Shown here one piece after another: positions 8,377-16,443 of a DNA stretch of 64,000 nt. The translations under genes and the position numbers were made by a program. The notes below the pieces were generated by a model. The model was given only the letters and a program-made list of their open reading frames with translations. It searched no databases and was not told the DNA's origin. Location: positions 16,526-80,525 of the forward strand of contig CALELM010000075.1 in the NCBI GenBank assembly GCA_937902665.1. The letters run 5' to 3'. Within the stretch, counting starts at the first letter, position 1. The number at the start of each line of letters is the position of its first letter. Origin of the DNA: an uncultured Selenomonadaceae bacterium (GTDB lineage: Bacteria > Bacillota > Negativicutes > Selenomonadales > Selenomonadaceae).

Positions 8377-9276
8377 TTAATGGAAATCCGGCATGGGTTT
8401 TGACTGATAGATTTTATATCCGGTCTCTTTTTCAAAGGAATCCAAGAGGACTTTGTCGTCTGGATCACGCGGATCGAGGAAGAGCAGTCTTTGATGGGAC
8501 TGCGTTTCTTCCTGCTGCTGCTTGTCCGACAGGCTTTGTAATTCGTGGAGCTGTCTCAGCTGCGTTTGTGCACCGATGGACTGCGTGAGTGCTTGCATGG
8601 CAAGCTGTTTGAGCGCGTCAATCTGGGAGCTGGCTTGATCGGCCTGTGTTTCTCCAATGGCGTTGTTGGAGTTTTGAAGTGCCGTGTAAAGAGAATTTGC
8701 GATGTTTTCCGTCACCGCTTCCCTTGCTGCTGTGCTCTCCAGCACTCTTTGATAGCCGTTGGAAAGGTAGGTGCTGGTTTCGCGGAAGTCCAAGTCTCTT
8801 GTCGGCGATCCGTCGTAGTATTCGCGGTCAAATGCTTTTGGACGTTCTTCGATTTCATGCCATGTAATGCTACCTAGGTCATAGCTTGCTTTGCTGTAAT
8901 CATTCCAAAATGCCTGTTTTTGACCGTCGGAGAGCTGTGCGGTATCGTCTTCTGCGATTTTGTTTTTACCGAAGAGGACTTCCAGCCATGCAGCGAATTT
9001 TTCGTCGTACAGGGCGCTTTTTATCTCACGGGTAAGGTCGTAGACCTGACCACCCTGCCATCCAACGTCCCGATAGAAGAAGGACGGATTTGCCGTGTCT
9101 GCCCACGAGATGCTCGTCAGGCTGTAATAGTTTGGCGGATCGAAGGGTTTGTCGATGCCGGGAATCGCATGGGCATAGACCAAAATACCCGTTCCTGCGG
9201 CAAAGCCAAGCCCTGCGACGGCAAGAGCGACGGTCGTTTTCTTAAACCGCTGAAAGAATCGCAAGTTCAATTTCAT
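8377..9276 (-). CDS. VirB5/TrbJ-like secretion component
   Basis: Start at 9276 has AAAGGAG eight bases upstream. The 299-residue product has an N-terminal membrane or signal segment (VALAVAGLGFAAGTGILVYAHA), then a helical mature domain. Residues 200-270 (QADQASSQIDALKQLAMQAL, then QTQLRQLHELQSL) follow the helical pattern of TrbJ/VirB5 proteins. In type IV secretion these sit at the pilus tip or channel base. It directly follows the VirB6-like fusion gene, mirroring the TrbJ/TrbL pair at 12.9-15.3 kb, so the element carries two such pairs. Confidence 0.65.
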   Translation of the reverse strand: MKLNLRFFQRFKKTTVALAVAGLGFAAGTGILVYAHAIPGIDKPFDPPNYYSLTSISWADTANPSFFYRDVGWQGGQVYDLTREIKSALYDEKFAAWLEVLFGKNKIAEDDTAQLSDGQKQAFWNDYSKASYDLGSITWHEIEERPKAFDREYYDGSPTRDLDFRETSTYLSNGYQRVLESTAAREAVTENIANSLYTALQNSNNAIGETQADQASSQIDALKQLAMQALTQSIGAQTQLRQLHELQSLSDKQQQEETQSHQRLLFLDPRDPDDKVLLDSFEKETGYKIYQSKPMPDFH

Positions 9277-9292
9277 AGGATGTTCTCCTTTC

Positions 9293-11239
9293 TTATGTGC
9301 CGGGCAGGAAGCGGAAGCCGCTCTCTGTGCCGAATTGCCGGATGATGACTTTGGAGAGACGGTCGCCCAGCAGGACAAAGAGGATGCAGACGATAGCAAT
9401 CTTGACGAGCAGCCCGATTTGCAGGACGTGTTTTGTCCGCTGGATGGAGGCAGATGCGTCTACGACTTTCCCCCAGTAGGCTTCTGCGGCAGATCCTGAA
9501 CCATTCCATCGGATGCAGGCCATGCGCCAGTTCTTGTAGGTATCGTATAAGCCCAGGAGATGCTGCCGTGCAACGGCCGTCTGCACGTTTGGCGGCCAAG
9601 CGTGATCCGGATCAGGAAATTTGTCTTCCCACGTGCCGGAGTAAGTGAGAGAACGGTCTCCGTAACTTATCCAAGCGCTAGATTCCCGCTCCCAAGGCAT
9701 CTTATCTGCCCACTCAGAAAAGCCGGCATCGGCAGCCCAGCCATTTTCTCCTCCCCAGTATTTATAGCTCAGCTGATATGCGCCATAGCCGTATCCATCC
9801 ATGGAGGGCGTATGGAAGGGATCGGACTGTCCGCCTGTTTCTACTTTGCGGATGGCTTCCAGAACGGAATCCACATCCTCGCGCCCGCCGAACGAACCGT
9901 TTTCTTTTTGCACGGCTTCGCTGACAATGACTTCTTTCATATGGATGACATCCCCCACGACCATATCGGTGGTGACGGCTTGGAGCATGGAGGCAAAGAA
10001 GCAGAAGAAAAAGAGCTTGATCGATGCGGCGAAGATGCCGTTCATGCTGTTTTCTGCAAAGCGTCTTGTCCATTTCACGCCCGCAAAGAAGAACGTCGAT
10101 ATGCTGAACAGGCTGACGATGTAGAATTCAAGATAGGCAAGGGCAATCTCCATAGCATAGAGGACGAATGAGCCGAAAATGATGATGATGAAGAACCCTG
10201 CAACGAGGAAAGTGACGATTTTCTCGAACCAATCGAGGAGGCTTGCATCCGTTTCATTGAGAACGGTGAAGATAGGCGCGATGATTTTTGCGCCGCGCGT
10301 GACAAGATTGGTCGGATCGACGAGATTTTGCTTGCCCTGTGCAAGGTCAATGCCGCTGGCCGCAGAGCCGACACCGATGAAGAAGTCACGCGCCGAATTG
10401 ATGATGAACCCTCCCCACTCCGTGATGAGAAAGAAGAGCATGAGGTAGAGCAGCATTTTAAGTGCGAGAAGCTTGAAGATGCTGAAACTCGGCTCCTGCC
10501 CCTTGTCCCGATCAACCGCAAGCATGATGTAGGTCATGGTCAGATCGATGGTCATGAGGATGGTGATGATGTACCAGATAATCCCCTTTAAGAGGTCTAC
10601 TCCCTTCGTGCACGCTTCCGCGATGGTATCAATCGCTTTTTGAATCGGCTCAAGGAACTTAAAGGACGAATCCCAGACCATATCTTTATGTGCAGCACCG
10701 CCTCCCGCTCCATTCACGGAAGCATTTGCAGGAAGCCATGGCGCATACGGCGCATAAAGTGCTGGATCCATTCCTGTCCCTTTTCCTCCCGGCGGAGATC
10801 GCACTTCAAAATGAAGGTGCGGTCCTGTTGAGTTCGGTATTTCATCCCCACCAACATAGCCGATAAGGGTTCCGCGTTCCACTTTTTCACCGATACGATA
10901 TTTATACGGAAGATTATAGCCCAGATCAATATATACGGTGTAAAAACCCCCGTTATTATGGCTTAAAATGACGATGCCGCCATCATCCGTGGATAAAACA
11001 GAATCTACATATCCTGACGCGACGGCGTAAACCGGTTCCCCGGCATCTGCTTCGCAATCGAAGCCATGATGGAAATCATGTCCATTCAGTTTTCGAGGGC
11101 CATAGGGGCTTGTGATTACGATTTCACGATTCAGCGGCGATCCCATAGGCATAAGACGAACCCCGCTATTGGCCGCGTGCGTCACGGAAAGCGGCAGCAA
11201 GCAGCAGAGCAAGACGATAAGCCAGATGATTTTTCTCAT
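9293..11239 (-). CDS. M23 peptidase - VirB6-like - lysozyme-like fusion protein
   Basis: 648 residues. Residues 1-22 are a signal peptide. Residues 30-155 are an M23 (LytM-type) domain with H57xxxD61 and HLH at 141-143, the zinc ligands. Residues 215-425 hold about five membrane helices with a VirB6/TrbL character. Residues 455-585 resemble a lysozyme/transglycosylase domain (EAIRKVETGG with E467 as candidate acid, then YGYGAYQLSYKYWGG). A last membrane helix lies at 606-625. It would anchor two wall-cutting activities to the inner-membrane channel of the type IV secretion system. It is the first gene behind promoter 11273-11315. I know of no standard VirB6 with both enzymes. Confidence 0.8.
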   Translation of the reverse strand: MRKIIWLIVLLCCLLPLSVTHAANSGVRLMPMGSPLNREIVITSPYGPRKLNGHDFHHGFDCEADAGEPVYAVASGYVDSVLSTDDGGIVILSHNNGGFYTVYIDLGYNLPYKYRIGEKVERGTLIGYVGGDEIPNSTGPHLHFEVRSPPGGKGTGMDPALYAPYAPWLPANASVNGAGGGAAHKDMVWDSSFKFLEPIQKAIDTIAEACTKGVDLLKGIIWYIITILMTIDLTMTYIMLAVDRDKGQEPSFSIFKLLALKMLLYLMLFFLITEWGGFIINSARDFFIGVGSAASGIDLAQGKQNLVDPTNLVTRGAKIIAPIFTVLNETDASLLDWFEKIVTFLVAGFFIIIIFGSFVLYAMEIALAYLEFYIVSLFSISTFFFAGVKWTRRFAENSMNGIFAASIKLFFFCFFASMLQAVTTDMVVGDVIHMKEVIVSEAVQKENGSFGGREDVDSVLEAIRKVETGGQSDPFHTPSMDGYGYGAYQLSYKYWGGENGWAADAGFSEWADKMPWERESSAWISYGDRSLTYSGTWEDKFPDPDHAWPPNVQTAVARQHLLGLYDTYKNWRMACIRWNGSGSAAEAYWGKVVDASASIQRTKHVLQIGLLVKIAIVCILFVLLGDRLSKVIIRQFGTESGFRFLPGT

Positions 11240-11272
11240 GCAAGACGACCTTTCCCTAAAATTTCATCTTTA

Positions 11273-11315
11273 AGCATAGCAGAAAAATTCCGTTCAAAAA
11301 CCAATCTTTCTTCAT
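11273..11315 (-). promoter_or_regulatory. Element-wide promoter motif, site 3
   Basis: Minus strand: GAAGAAAGATTGGTTTTTG, AACGGAATTTTTC, then extended -10 TGCTATGCT. It drives the VirB6-like/VirB5-like operon. The block to -10 distance equals that of the other sites. Confidence 0.75.
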
Positions 11316-11338
11316 GACGCAAATTTCCTCCTTCCTTT

Positions 11339-11358
11339 TGCAACTAAATATAGTTATT
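11339..11358. promoter_or_regulatory. Operator-like 20-bp site, imperfect copy
   Basis: TGCAACT-AAATAT-AGTTATT. The left arm is identical to the palindromes at 12731 and 23907; the right arm differs in three bases. It is followed at once by the extended -10 TGCTATACT of the plus-strand hicB-like gene. Confidence 0.5.
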
Positions 11359-11391
11359 TATGCTATACTTCTAGGAAAGGGGTGTTGAGAT

Positions 11392-11754
11392 ATGGGGACA
11401 ACCATGTTTTATAATGGCTATGACGGATCGGTGGAGCTGGATGAGAGACACGGCTTGCTCGTCGGGCGCGTTCTTGGCATCCAAGAAAAAATTACCTACG
11501 AAGCACGTGATGCGGAAGGGCTCGTCCATGCGTTCCACAATGCCGTCGATGAATATCTTCATTTTTGCGAGAGGAACGAAATCCAGCCGGAAGAATCTTT
11601 CCGAGGGACGTTCAACGTCCGCCTCCCGCGCGAACTACATCGACGGCTTGCGCTGCAAGCAATGGAAGAACATACGAACCTCAATCGCCTTGTGACAAAG
11701 ATTCTGGCATCGTATGAGCCGATTCAGGAAGGAGGCTATAAAAACATACTATAA
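11392..11754 (+). CDS. Orphan HicB-like protein with C-terminal ribbon-helix-helix
   Basis: 120 residues. The N-terminal part (DERHGLLVGRVLGI and AEGLVHAFHNAVDEYLHFC) matches the HicB fold. Residues 70-105 (FNVRLPRELHRRLALQAMEE) form a typical Arc/MetJ-type ribbon-helix-helix DNA-binding domain. No HicA gene is adjacent, so it is probably a repurposed regulator or the survivor of a lost pair. GGGGTG lies at a good distance from ATG 11392. The promoter overlaps a 20-bp operator-like site that recurs before two other units, so this protein is a candidate for binding it. Confidence 0.75.
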   Translation: MGTTMFYNGYDGSVELDERHGLLVGRVLGIQEKITYEARDAEGLVHAFHNAVDEYLHFCERNEIQPEESFRGTFNVRLPRELHRRLALQAMEEHTNLNRLVTKILASYEPIQEGGYKNIL

Positions 11755-11757
11755 CAT

Positions 11758-11808
11758 AAAAATCCCACGACGCAGATAGTCATACTATCAATATCGTGGG
11801 ATTTTCTT
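11758..11808 (+). terminator. Terminator of the orphan hicB-like gene
   Basis: AAAATCCCACGA pairs with TCGTGGGATTTT around a 23-base loop that itself contains ATAGT/ACTAT, with a T-rich tail on the plus strand. Confidence 0.8.
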
Positions 11809-11885
11809 ATGCACATATTTGTGCTATACTTTTTCTGCCACAGCCCTTACCAAGCTAATACGGCAAGGAAGGGAGGGCAACCGGC

Positions 11886-11975
11886 ATGACGTTCATTGAT
11901 TTTCTGCTCTCGCTGCTCATCAGCATCCTAGGAAGCATCCTCGGTACGCTGTTGTTGCAGTTGCTGGGGCGGTAG
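11886..11975 (+). CDS. Fst-like type I toxin peptide
   Basis: 29 residues, almost entirely Leu, Ile, Ser and Gly after MTFIDF and ending LLGR, so a single short membrane helix with a polar tip, typical of Fst/Ldr-type toxins. AAGGGAGGG precedes the ATG. An extended -10 TGCTATACT at 11822-11830 gives a leader of about 50 bases. An antisense RNA gene converges on it, sharing a terminator and a repeated 5' sequence, the layout of the pAD1 par locus. Such toxins damage the membrane when the plasmid and its labile RNA are lost. Confidence 0.72.
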   Translation: MTFIDFLLSLLISILGSILGTLLLQLLGR

Positions 11976-12025
11976 GAGCAGCCGCCATTGTGGCAACCAG
12001 CTAGGTGCGGTCTAACCAGCCGCAC

Positions 12026-12063
12026 AAAAACGCTCCCGCGGTAACCAGCCGCAGGAGCGTTTT
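12026..12063. terminator. Bidirectional terminator shared by toxin and antitoxin RNAs
   Basis: CGCTCC-c-GCGG pairs with CCGC-a-GGAGCG; A5 on the left and T4 on the right give a U-tail to both converging transcripts. A second small hairpin GTGCGG/CCGCAC lies just left. Confidence 0.8.
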
Positions 12064-12095
12064 CATTTGGTCAACACATGACCTTCATTGATTCT
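12026..12095 (-). ncRNA. Antisense antitoxin RNA of the Fst-like module
   Basis: A consensus promoter reads leftward: TTGAAA (12130-12125), 17 bases, TATACT (12107-12102). The RNA would begin near 12095 and end at the stem at 12026-12063, about 65-70 bases. Its 5' part is the complement of CATGACCTTCATTGATT (12077-12093), which repeats 16 of 17 bases of the toxin start region (11885-11901), so it can pair with the toxin mRNA over the start codon as well as at the shared terminator. Confidence 0.7.
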
Positions 12096-12160
12096 GCATT
12101 CAGTATAGCACGTCATCGAAAGAATTTCAAGAGAATCAGGGAATCTTGTACTTTCCGTTT

Positions 12161-12658
12161 TCAATTTCCATTTGTGATACGCATAAAATCTTGGTAAGCT
12201 TTTTCTGATGCTGAGTTTTTATATGCATCAAGTGTTTTTTCTTTTGCTTTATCCATGTCACTTTCATCTTTTATACGCGTAAATTCAGAAATCATCTGCG
12301 TTCCAAGCATTGTGCTGATAACATCTTTATCTTTATCATAACTAATATTGTTATTACCTACCCCATTCGACTGAACCTGTAACACTGTTCCATCTTTATC
12401 ATTTGCTTTCCCAATCAATTCTTTCGGTTTGTCTTCAATAACTCTGGCTTCATCTCCATTCCCAGTTCCATGCAAATGAGAAAGCTTAACTAAGAAAGTA
12501 TTATTATCTTTTTGCTCAATTGTAATCAATGCAGCAGAACCAGTTTCGTGACTATTCGGACCAACCCAAGTGCCAACTATTTTATTTTGTCCGCATCCAG
12601 ATACGAACAATGCCACCATAAGAATGGCTAAGATTCCTAAAATCCATCTTTTCTGCAT
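12161..12658 (-). CDS. Lipoprotein with a TrbJ-like C-terminal tail
   Basis: 165 residues. The start at 12658 gives a short basic N-terminus, a hydrophobic core and the lipobox VSGC, so it should be lipidated. The mature part (GTWVGPNSHETGSAALITIE) resembles small beta-rich lipocalin-like lipoproteins. The last residues, AYQDFMRITNGN, closely match the end of the TrbJ protein encoded at 14475 (AYADFMRLTNGMK). In conjugative systems a small lipoprotein (VirB7/TrbH) supports the outer-membrane ring, and this could be that or an entry-exclusion protein. It has its own promoter with an operator-like palindrome. Confidence 0.7.
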   Translation of the reverse strand: MQKRWILGILAILMVALFVSGCGQNKIVGTWVGPNSHETGSAALITIEQKDNNTFLVKLSHLHGTGNGDEARVIEDKPKELIGKANDKDGTVLQVQSNGVGNNNISYDKDKDVISTMLGTQMISEFTRIKDESDMDKAKEKTLDAYKNSASEKAYQDFMRITNGN

Positions 12659-12706
12659 AGTTATCGCATCCCTTTCATAGAAATACATATGCTTATCACT
12701 GTCTAG

Positions 12707-12735
12707 AGTATAGCACAGCATTTTCCACAGTGCAA
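12707..12735 (-). promoter_or_regulatory. Promoter of the lipoprotein gene
   Basis: Minus strand: TTGCAC, 17 bases, TATACT preceded by TGTGC (extended -10). The -35 box lies within the palindrome 12731-12750, so a protein bound there would block it. Confidence 0.7.
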
Positions 12736-12750
12736 CTGCATTTAGTTGCA
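12731..12750. promoter_or_regulatory. Operator-like 20-bp palindrome
   Basis: TGCAACT-GCATTT-AGTTGCA, with the same seven-base arms and the same spacing as 23907-23926. It overlaps the -35 box of the lipoprotein gene. Confidence 0.6.
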
Positions 12751-12854
12751 GCGTATATGCACAAAGGAAGTCCAATTCTGCGCATCCAACACAGAAAGGG
12801 ACTTCCTTGCATTTTATCGGTAAGCTTGCTGAGAGACGGTATGCTGTCGTTTGC

Positions 12855-14465
12855 CTAAGATTTCGTACTTGGCGCCTTCCCAAAAAGCTTATTCGCCATT
12901 TCAATGCCGCTTTTTGCTGCGTTGATGGGAAGTGCCGCACGTGCCCCCATGCCTGCGCCACGTGCCATACCGCCTGCCGCCGTCTTGGCAAGCCCGCCTG
13001 CTACGCCCATAGCCACACCGCCAATACCGCCTAAGGCAGCTCCTGCGAGCGTCCCTGCCATGCCTCCGCTTGCGCCAAGGCCTGCACCGAATACCGTCCC
13101 CATCTTGCCGCCTGCGGCAGCTGCTGAGGCACCTTCCTTCACAAGGGTTGCTCCCCCGGATGCAATGGCCGCACCTGCCGTTACGCCCATGTTCGTGACA
13201 TTCTTCGCTGTCTGCGTCATGGTCGCACCATTCAAAGACGGACTGCCCGAAAGAAGCCCTGAGACAAGTTCCGGGATTTTCTTGATGAGAAGAAAAAGCA
13301 AGAGAGAAACGACGACCATTTGAAGAAATAGACTGATGTTCGTTAATATCTCTGCTTTATGTTCTCCCGTTGCGATATCTTTGAATGTTGTTACATAATC
13401 TTGCAAAATTTTTGATGACATCGCCGTAAGAAAGGATATTACACAGACCTTAACCGCAAGGTTGAACATAGCACCCAGCGCGCGTTCAAAAAGAAACTTT
13501 GTCTGAGGCAGTGCCACAAAAGGAATGAGCGGTATCGTGATCATTGCCATCGTAAAAAACTCAATCTTGGCCATGAGCATTTCAAGCCCTGCAAGGACAA
13601 GCAGGATGAGCATAATCAAAAGGCAGATGATGCAAACAAGTCCAGAAATAGGCGACGTTAGGCTAAAGGCATCCACGCAGGCATTATATCCATTCTGAAA
13701 CATAGTTACAGCCGCAATAATCAGAGAGCCTTGCGGCACATTCGTCTGCCCTGCCGCCTTATACCCGATTGCCTCAAACCCATTGGCAAGGCTTTCCATA
13801 ATGCCGATACCATGCCCATACCAGTTGATGATGAGAAAAAGATACAGCCCTGTTTCCAGCAGCGTCTGCACGAGGAATTTCATCTTGTCACCGCTGATGA
13901 GATCCATCGAGAGCTTGATCGAAGCCGAGATGGCCGTCAGGACAAGAAGCAGTTTCGCTGCGACAGGCATGATTGCCGTCGCTCCCGATTTGGTATAAGC
14001 GATATACTGGCTTGTGAACGGCTGCAGGAAATCATACCAGTTGTCTTTTACTTTTCCGTTTTCCCCCTGCTCAATCTTAATCTGATAGTCAAACGGAGCT
14101 TGTGTGTCAAAGCCGCTTCCCCCAAGATAGCCGCTATATACCCCTGCAAGGAGGCTGCCGAAGTTGAGCGCAAGGCCGATGCCGAGGATGATGTTCCATG
14201 TCGTTTTGTTTGCCGACTCTACGTTAAAGGCAATCATGCAGCCTGCAAGGGCAACCATGATCGTGGAAATAATCGTCGCGGCTGCCCGCATCGAGGTAAA
14301 AGCTTTGGAAAGATTGTCCTGAAAGGCGCTTCCGTTGCCGCCAAGGCCGATATCCGTACTAAGCTCGGGCGCAGCCAAAGCATCTGGCGGCAGGAGGAAG
14401 AGGCTGATTCCCAGTACGGATAGCCCGAGCATCCAAGGGAACGCTTTTCGTATTCGTTTTCTCAT
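12855..14465 (-). CDS. trbL: TrbL/VirB6-type inner-membrane channel protein
   Basis: 536 residues. A signal-like first helix ending DALAAP, then several membrane helices: two around residues 65-115, others at about 165-230, 265-320 and 385-410. It ends in a long Gly/Ala-rich tail (MTQTAKNVTNMGVTAG, then repeated AGG and GMA) as in TrbL proteins. TrbL/VirB6 forms the inner-membrane pore through which DNA and pilin pass. It lies 10 bases behind trbJ, the usual order. A second VirB6-like protein is encoded at 9293-11239. Confidence 0.85.
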   Translation of the reverse strand: MRKRIRKAFPWMLGLSVLGISLFLLPPDALAAPELSTDIGLGGNGSAFQDNLSKAFTSMRAAATIISTIMVALAGCMIAFNVESANKTTWNIILGIGLALNFGSLLAGVYSGYLGGSGFDTQAPFDYQIKIEQGENGKVKDNWYDFLQPFTSQYIAYTKSGATAIMPVAAKLLLVLTAISASIKLSMDLISGDKMKFLVQTLLETGLYLFLIINWYGHGIGIMESLANGFEAIGYKAAGQTNVPQGSLIIAAVTMFQNGYNACVDAFSLTSPISGLVCIICLLIMLILLVLAGLEMLMAKIEFFTMAMITIPLIPFVALPQTKFLFERALGAMFNLAVKVCVISFLTAMSSKILQDYVTTFKDIATGEHKAEILTNISLFLQMVVVSLLLFLLIKKIPELVSGLLSGSPSLNGATMTQTAKNVTNMGVTAGAAIASGGATLVKEGASAAAAGGKMGTVFGAGLGASGGMAGTLAGAALGGIGGVAMGVAGGLAKTAAGGMARGAGMGARAALPINAAKSGIEMANKLFGKAPSTKS

Positions 14466-14474
14466 ACGCCCTCC

Positions 14475-15287
14475 TTATTTCATTCCATTGGTCAGCCGCA
14501 TGAAGTCCGCATATGCAGCATCCCCAGCACGCTTGCTGTTTTTCGCAGTCTCGCGCATATTGGCTTCCACCGTTGCCCGGCGGATGTTTTCCGCCTGATA
14601 GTGCGCGGCCTCTGCGGCAACGGCGTTGCTGTACACGTTCGTCAAATGGAGCAGGGCAAGGACGGTATTTGCATTGATGGCGTTGCCGTTCTGGAGGACT
14701 TGGAGCGTGCCTTCCGCATGGTTGGAGGCATCCAAAGCTTCCTGTGTGGACTTTGCCAGTTCTTCGCCCGACTGCTGCGCGTTTTGTGCGCTCTTTGCCG
14801 CATCAAGGTAAGTGGAGGAGAGGGTCTCCTCCCGTTTCTTTTCGTTCATGATGCCGGTGTAGACGGTCATGTTTCCGTTGAGGACAGACTGTAGGTCGCC
14901 GATGCGCTCGTTCCATACGCCGTCCATGGTCGTTTGTTTGCCGTCCTTCCCCATTTTCTTGTAGACTTCGCTGAAGATCCCCTCGCGCATCTGGTGCTCG
15001 TCCCAAATTTGCTGCTGCTGCTTGGTATGTGTCTGCATATAGCCGAGCATTTGCGCCGCATCGATCTTTTTCGAGTTCAGGATCATAAGGGCAAGTTCTT
15101 TTTCTTCCTGCGTCAGGATGTTGGCCGTCTGGATGGCCGTTTTGATGGCTTCCTCAATGTTCTTTTGGTCAATGACGGCTACAGCGGCTTCCGTATGGCG
15201 CGCATTGGGAAGCATCGCGAAAAAGGATGCCGAGACGCCAAAGAGAAGGCCTATGGCCACTGCTTTTTTTGTCCGTGATTTCATCAT
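14475..15287 (-). CDS. trbJ: TrbJ/VirB5-type conjugation protein
   Basis: Start at 15287 (ATGATG) has GGAGTGGAG upstream. The 270-residue product has a signal peptide (residues 1-35) and a long helical, Gln/Ala-rich body with the TrbJ pattern (NEKKREETLSSTYLDAAKSA, then QNGNAINANTVLALLHLTNV). VirB5/TrbJ proteins are exported and found at the pilus tip. It is the first gene behind promoter 15332-15374 and precedes trbL. Its C-terminal motif AYADFMRLTNG is shared with the lipoprotein at 12161. Confidence 0.85.
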   Translation of the reverse strand: MMKSRTKKAVAIGLLFGVSASFFAMLPNARHTEAAVAVIDQKNIEEAIKTAIQTANILTQEEKELALMILNSKKIDAAQMLGYMQTHTKQQQQIWDEHQMREGIFSEVYKKMGKDGKQTTMDGVWNERIGDLQSVLNGNMTVYTGIMNEKKREETLSSTYLDAAKSAQNAQQSGEELAKSTQEALDASNHAEGTLQVLQNGNAINANTVLALLHLTNVYSNAVAAEAAHYQAENIRRATVEANMRETAKNSKRAGDAAYADFMRLTNGMK

Positions 15288-15331
15288 AAGGCTCCACTCC
15301 TTCAAAATCTTGCGAAATTATGCCTCTTTCT

Positions 15332-15374
15332 ATCGTAGCAGAAATTTTCCGTTCAAAAACCAATGTTTCTTCAT
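15332..15374 (-). promoter_or_regulatory. Element-wide promoter motif, site 4
   Basis: Minus strand: GAAGAAACATTGGTTTTTG, AACGGAAAATTTC, then TGCTACGAT. It drives trbJ-trbL and overlaps the 3' end of the preceding gene. Confidence 0.7.
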
Positions 15375-15763
15375 TTTGGCAATTCTTTTGAAAGCTGAAT
15401 CATTTGACCTTGGTCGAGGATATGAAAGAACGGCTGCCGCAAAAAGACGAAAATGCGCTCGTCGTCCGTGCCCTGGTCGATATAGATGCGATTGTCTTCC
15501 ATGTGCACCTTGTGTTTCGGATCATGCAGGAGCTTCAAGAGGTCTACGGTTGATTGCACGGAATATTTTTCAATCGTATCTTTGACGAGGATTTCATTCT
15601 TGGTCGCATAGTAAAGGTTGATGGAGAAGAAAAGCAATGCGCCGTTCATCAGGATGAGAAAAGCGGCGAGACGTCCGCGCCCCTTCTCCCGCAGCGTGCG
15701 CCACAGAAAAAGCAGCAGCAGGCCGAAAGCAAGCACAATAAGGAAAGAATAGAGTATGTTCAT
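15371..15763 (-). CDS. Small membrane protein of the transfer region
   Basis: Start at 15763 has AAAAGGAG at a good distance. The 130-residue product has two membrane helices (residues 4-20 and 35-50) and a C-terminal soluble domain of about 75 residues (TVDLLKLLHDPKHKVHMED). No family is recognised. It follows the VirB1-like gene by 13 bases and is probably cotranscribed with it. A small inner-membrane accessory of the secretion channel is a guess from position. Confidence 0.6.
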   Translation of the reverse strand: MNILYSFLIVLAFGLLLLFLWRTLREKGRGRLAAFLILMNGALLFFSINLYYATKNEILVKDTIEKYSVQSTVDLLKLLHDPKHKVHMEDNRIYIDQGTDDERIFVFLRQPFFHILDQGQMIQLSKELPK

Positions 15764-15776
15764 GGCATCTCCTTTT

Positions 15777-16328
15777 TCATGCATCCTGTGCCCATGCGAG
15801 AAGCCGCAGGTAGGCATCGCTCACAGATCCAACGTAACGGATGGTTTCTGCATACGGAGGAACGCCTTTATATTCACGCACGGCATTTCCTCCAGCGTTA
15901 TACGCCGCGATGGCGTAGGTCGTGCCATATACGCCCCAGCTGTCGAAGGCATCTAGCTGCGTGCGCAGATAACTTGCACCGCCTAGCACGTTATCCAAGG
16001 GATCGTAGGGATTCACCCCGATGGCGGCCGCCGTGCCCGGCATAAGCTGCATCAGGCCAATCGCGCCGACAGGGCTTCCTGCCCCGATATAGAAGTGTGA
16101 TTCACTCTCCATCACAGCCGTCAGGAGCAGCGGATCGACTTGGTATGCGCCCGATGCGTATAGAATCGCACTGGCAATCCAATCGCACTCCGCAGGATTG
16201 CCGTTATACTGACTGGCATCCGTATAAATGACGCTGTAAAGGTCAGCCGCTTCCGTTCGCAAAGGGAAAAACATCAGAAGCGTGAAGCATAGAATTGTCA
16301 TAATTGTTTTCGTATGGAAATTATTCAT
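15777..16328 (-). CDS. VirB1-like lytic transglycosylase
   Basis: 183 residues from ATG 16328, which has GGGAGGG upstream. After a signal peptide come the SLT signatures: AVMESESHF with the catalytic Glu, GAIGLMQLMPGTA, NVLGGASYL and IAAYNAGGNAV. These enzymes cut the glycan strands of the wall so the secretion channel can be assembled. It is the first gene behind promoter 16348-16390. With the M23 and lysozyme-like proteins it makes a large wall-cutting set for one element. Confidence 0.9.
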   Translation of the reverse strand: MNNFHTKTIMTILCFTLLMFFPLRTEAADLYSVIYTDASQYNGNPAECDWIASAILYASGAYQVDPLLLTAVMESESHFYIGAGSPVGAIGLMQLMPGTAAAIGVNPYDPLDNVLGGASYLRTQLDAFDSWGVYGTTYAIAAYNAGGNAVREYKGVPPYAETIRYVGSVSDAYLRLLAWAQDA

Positions 16329-16347
16329 CAAATCCCTCCCGTCATAA

Positions 16348-16390
16348 AGCATAGCAGAAAATTCTTCCCTAAAAACCAATCTTTCTTTAT
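16348..16390 (-). promoter_or_regulatory. Element-wide promoter motif, site 5
   Basis: Minus strand: AAAGAAAGATTGGTTTTTAG, then after the conserved distance TGCTATGCT. It drives the VirB1-like gene and lies directly beside the terminator of the upstream gene. Confidence 0.72.
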
Positions 16391-16396
16391 TCTTGG

Positions 16397-16438
16397 AAAA
16401 AACAAGGGTGGCAAAATGCAAAAGCACGTTGCCACCCT
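16397..16438 (-). terminator. Terminator of the methylase-helicase gene
   Basis: AGGGTGGCAA pairs with TTGCCACCCT across a 14-base loop; the minus strand then reads TGTTTTTT. Confidence 0.85.
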
Positions 16439-16443
16439 CCTTT

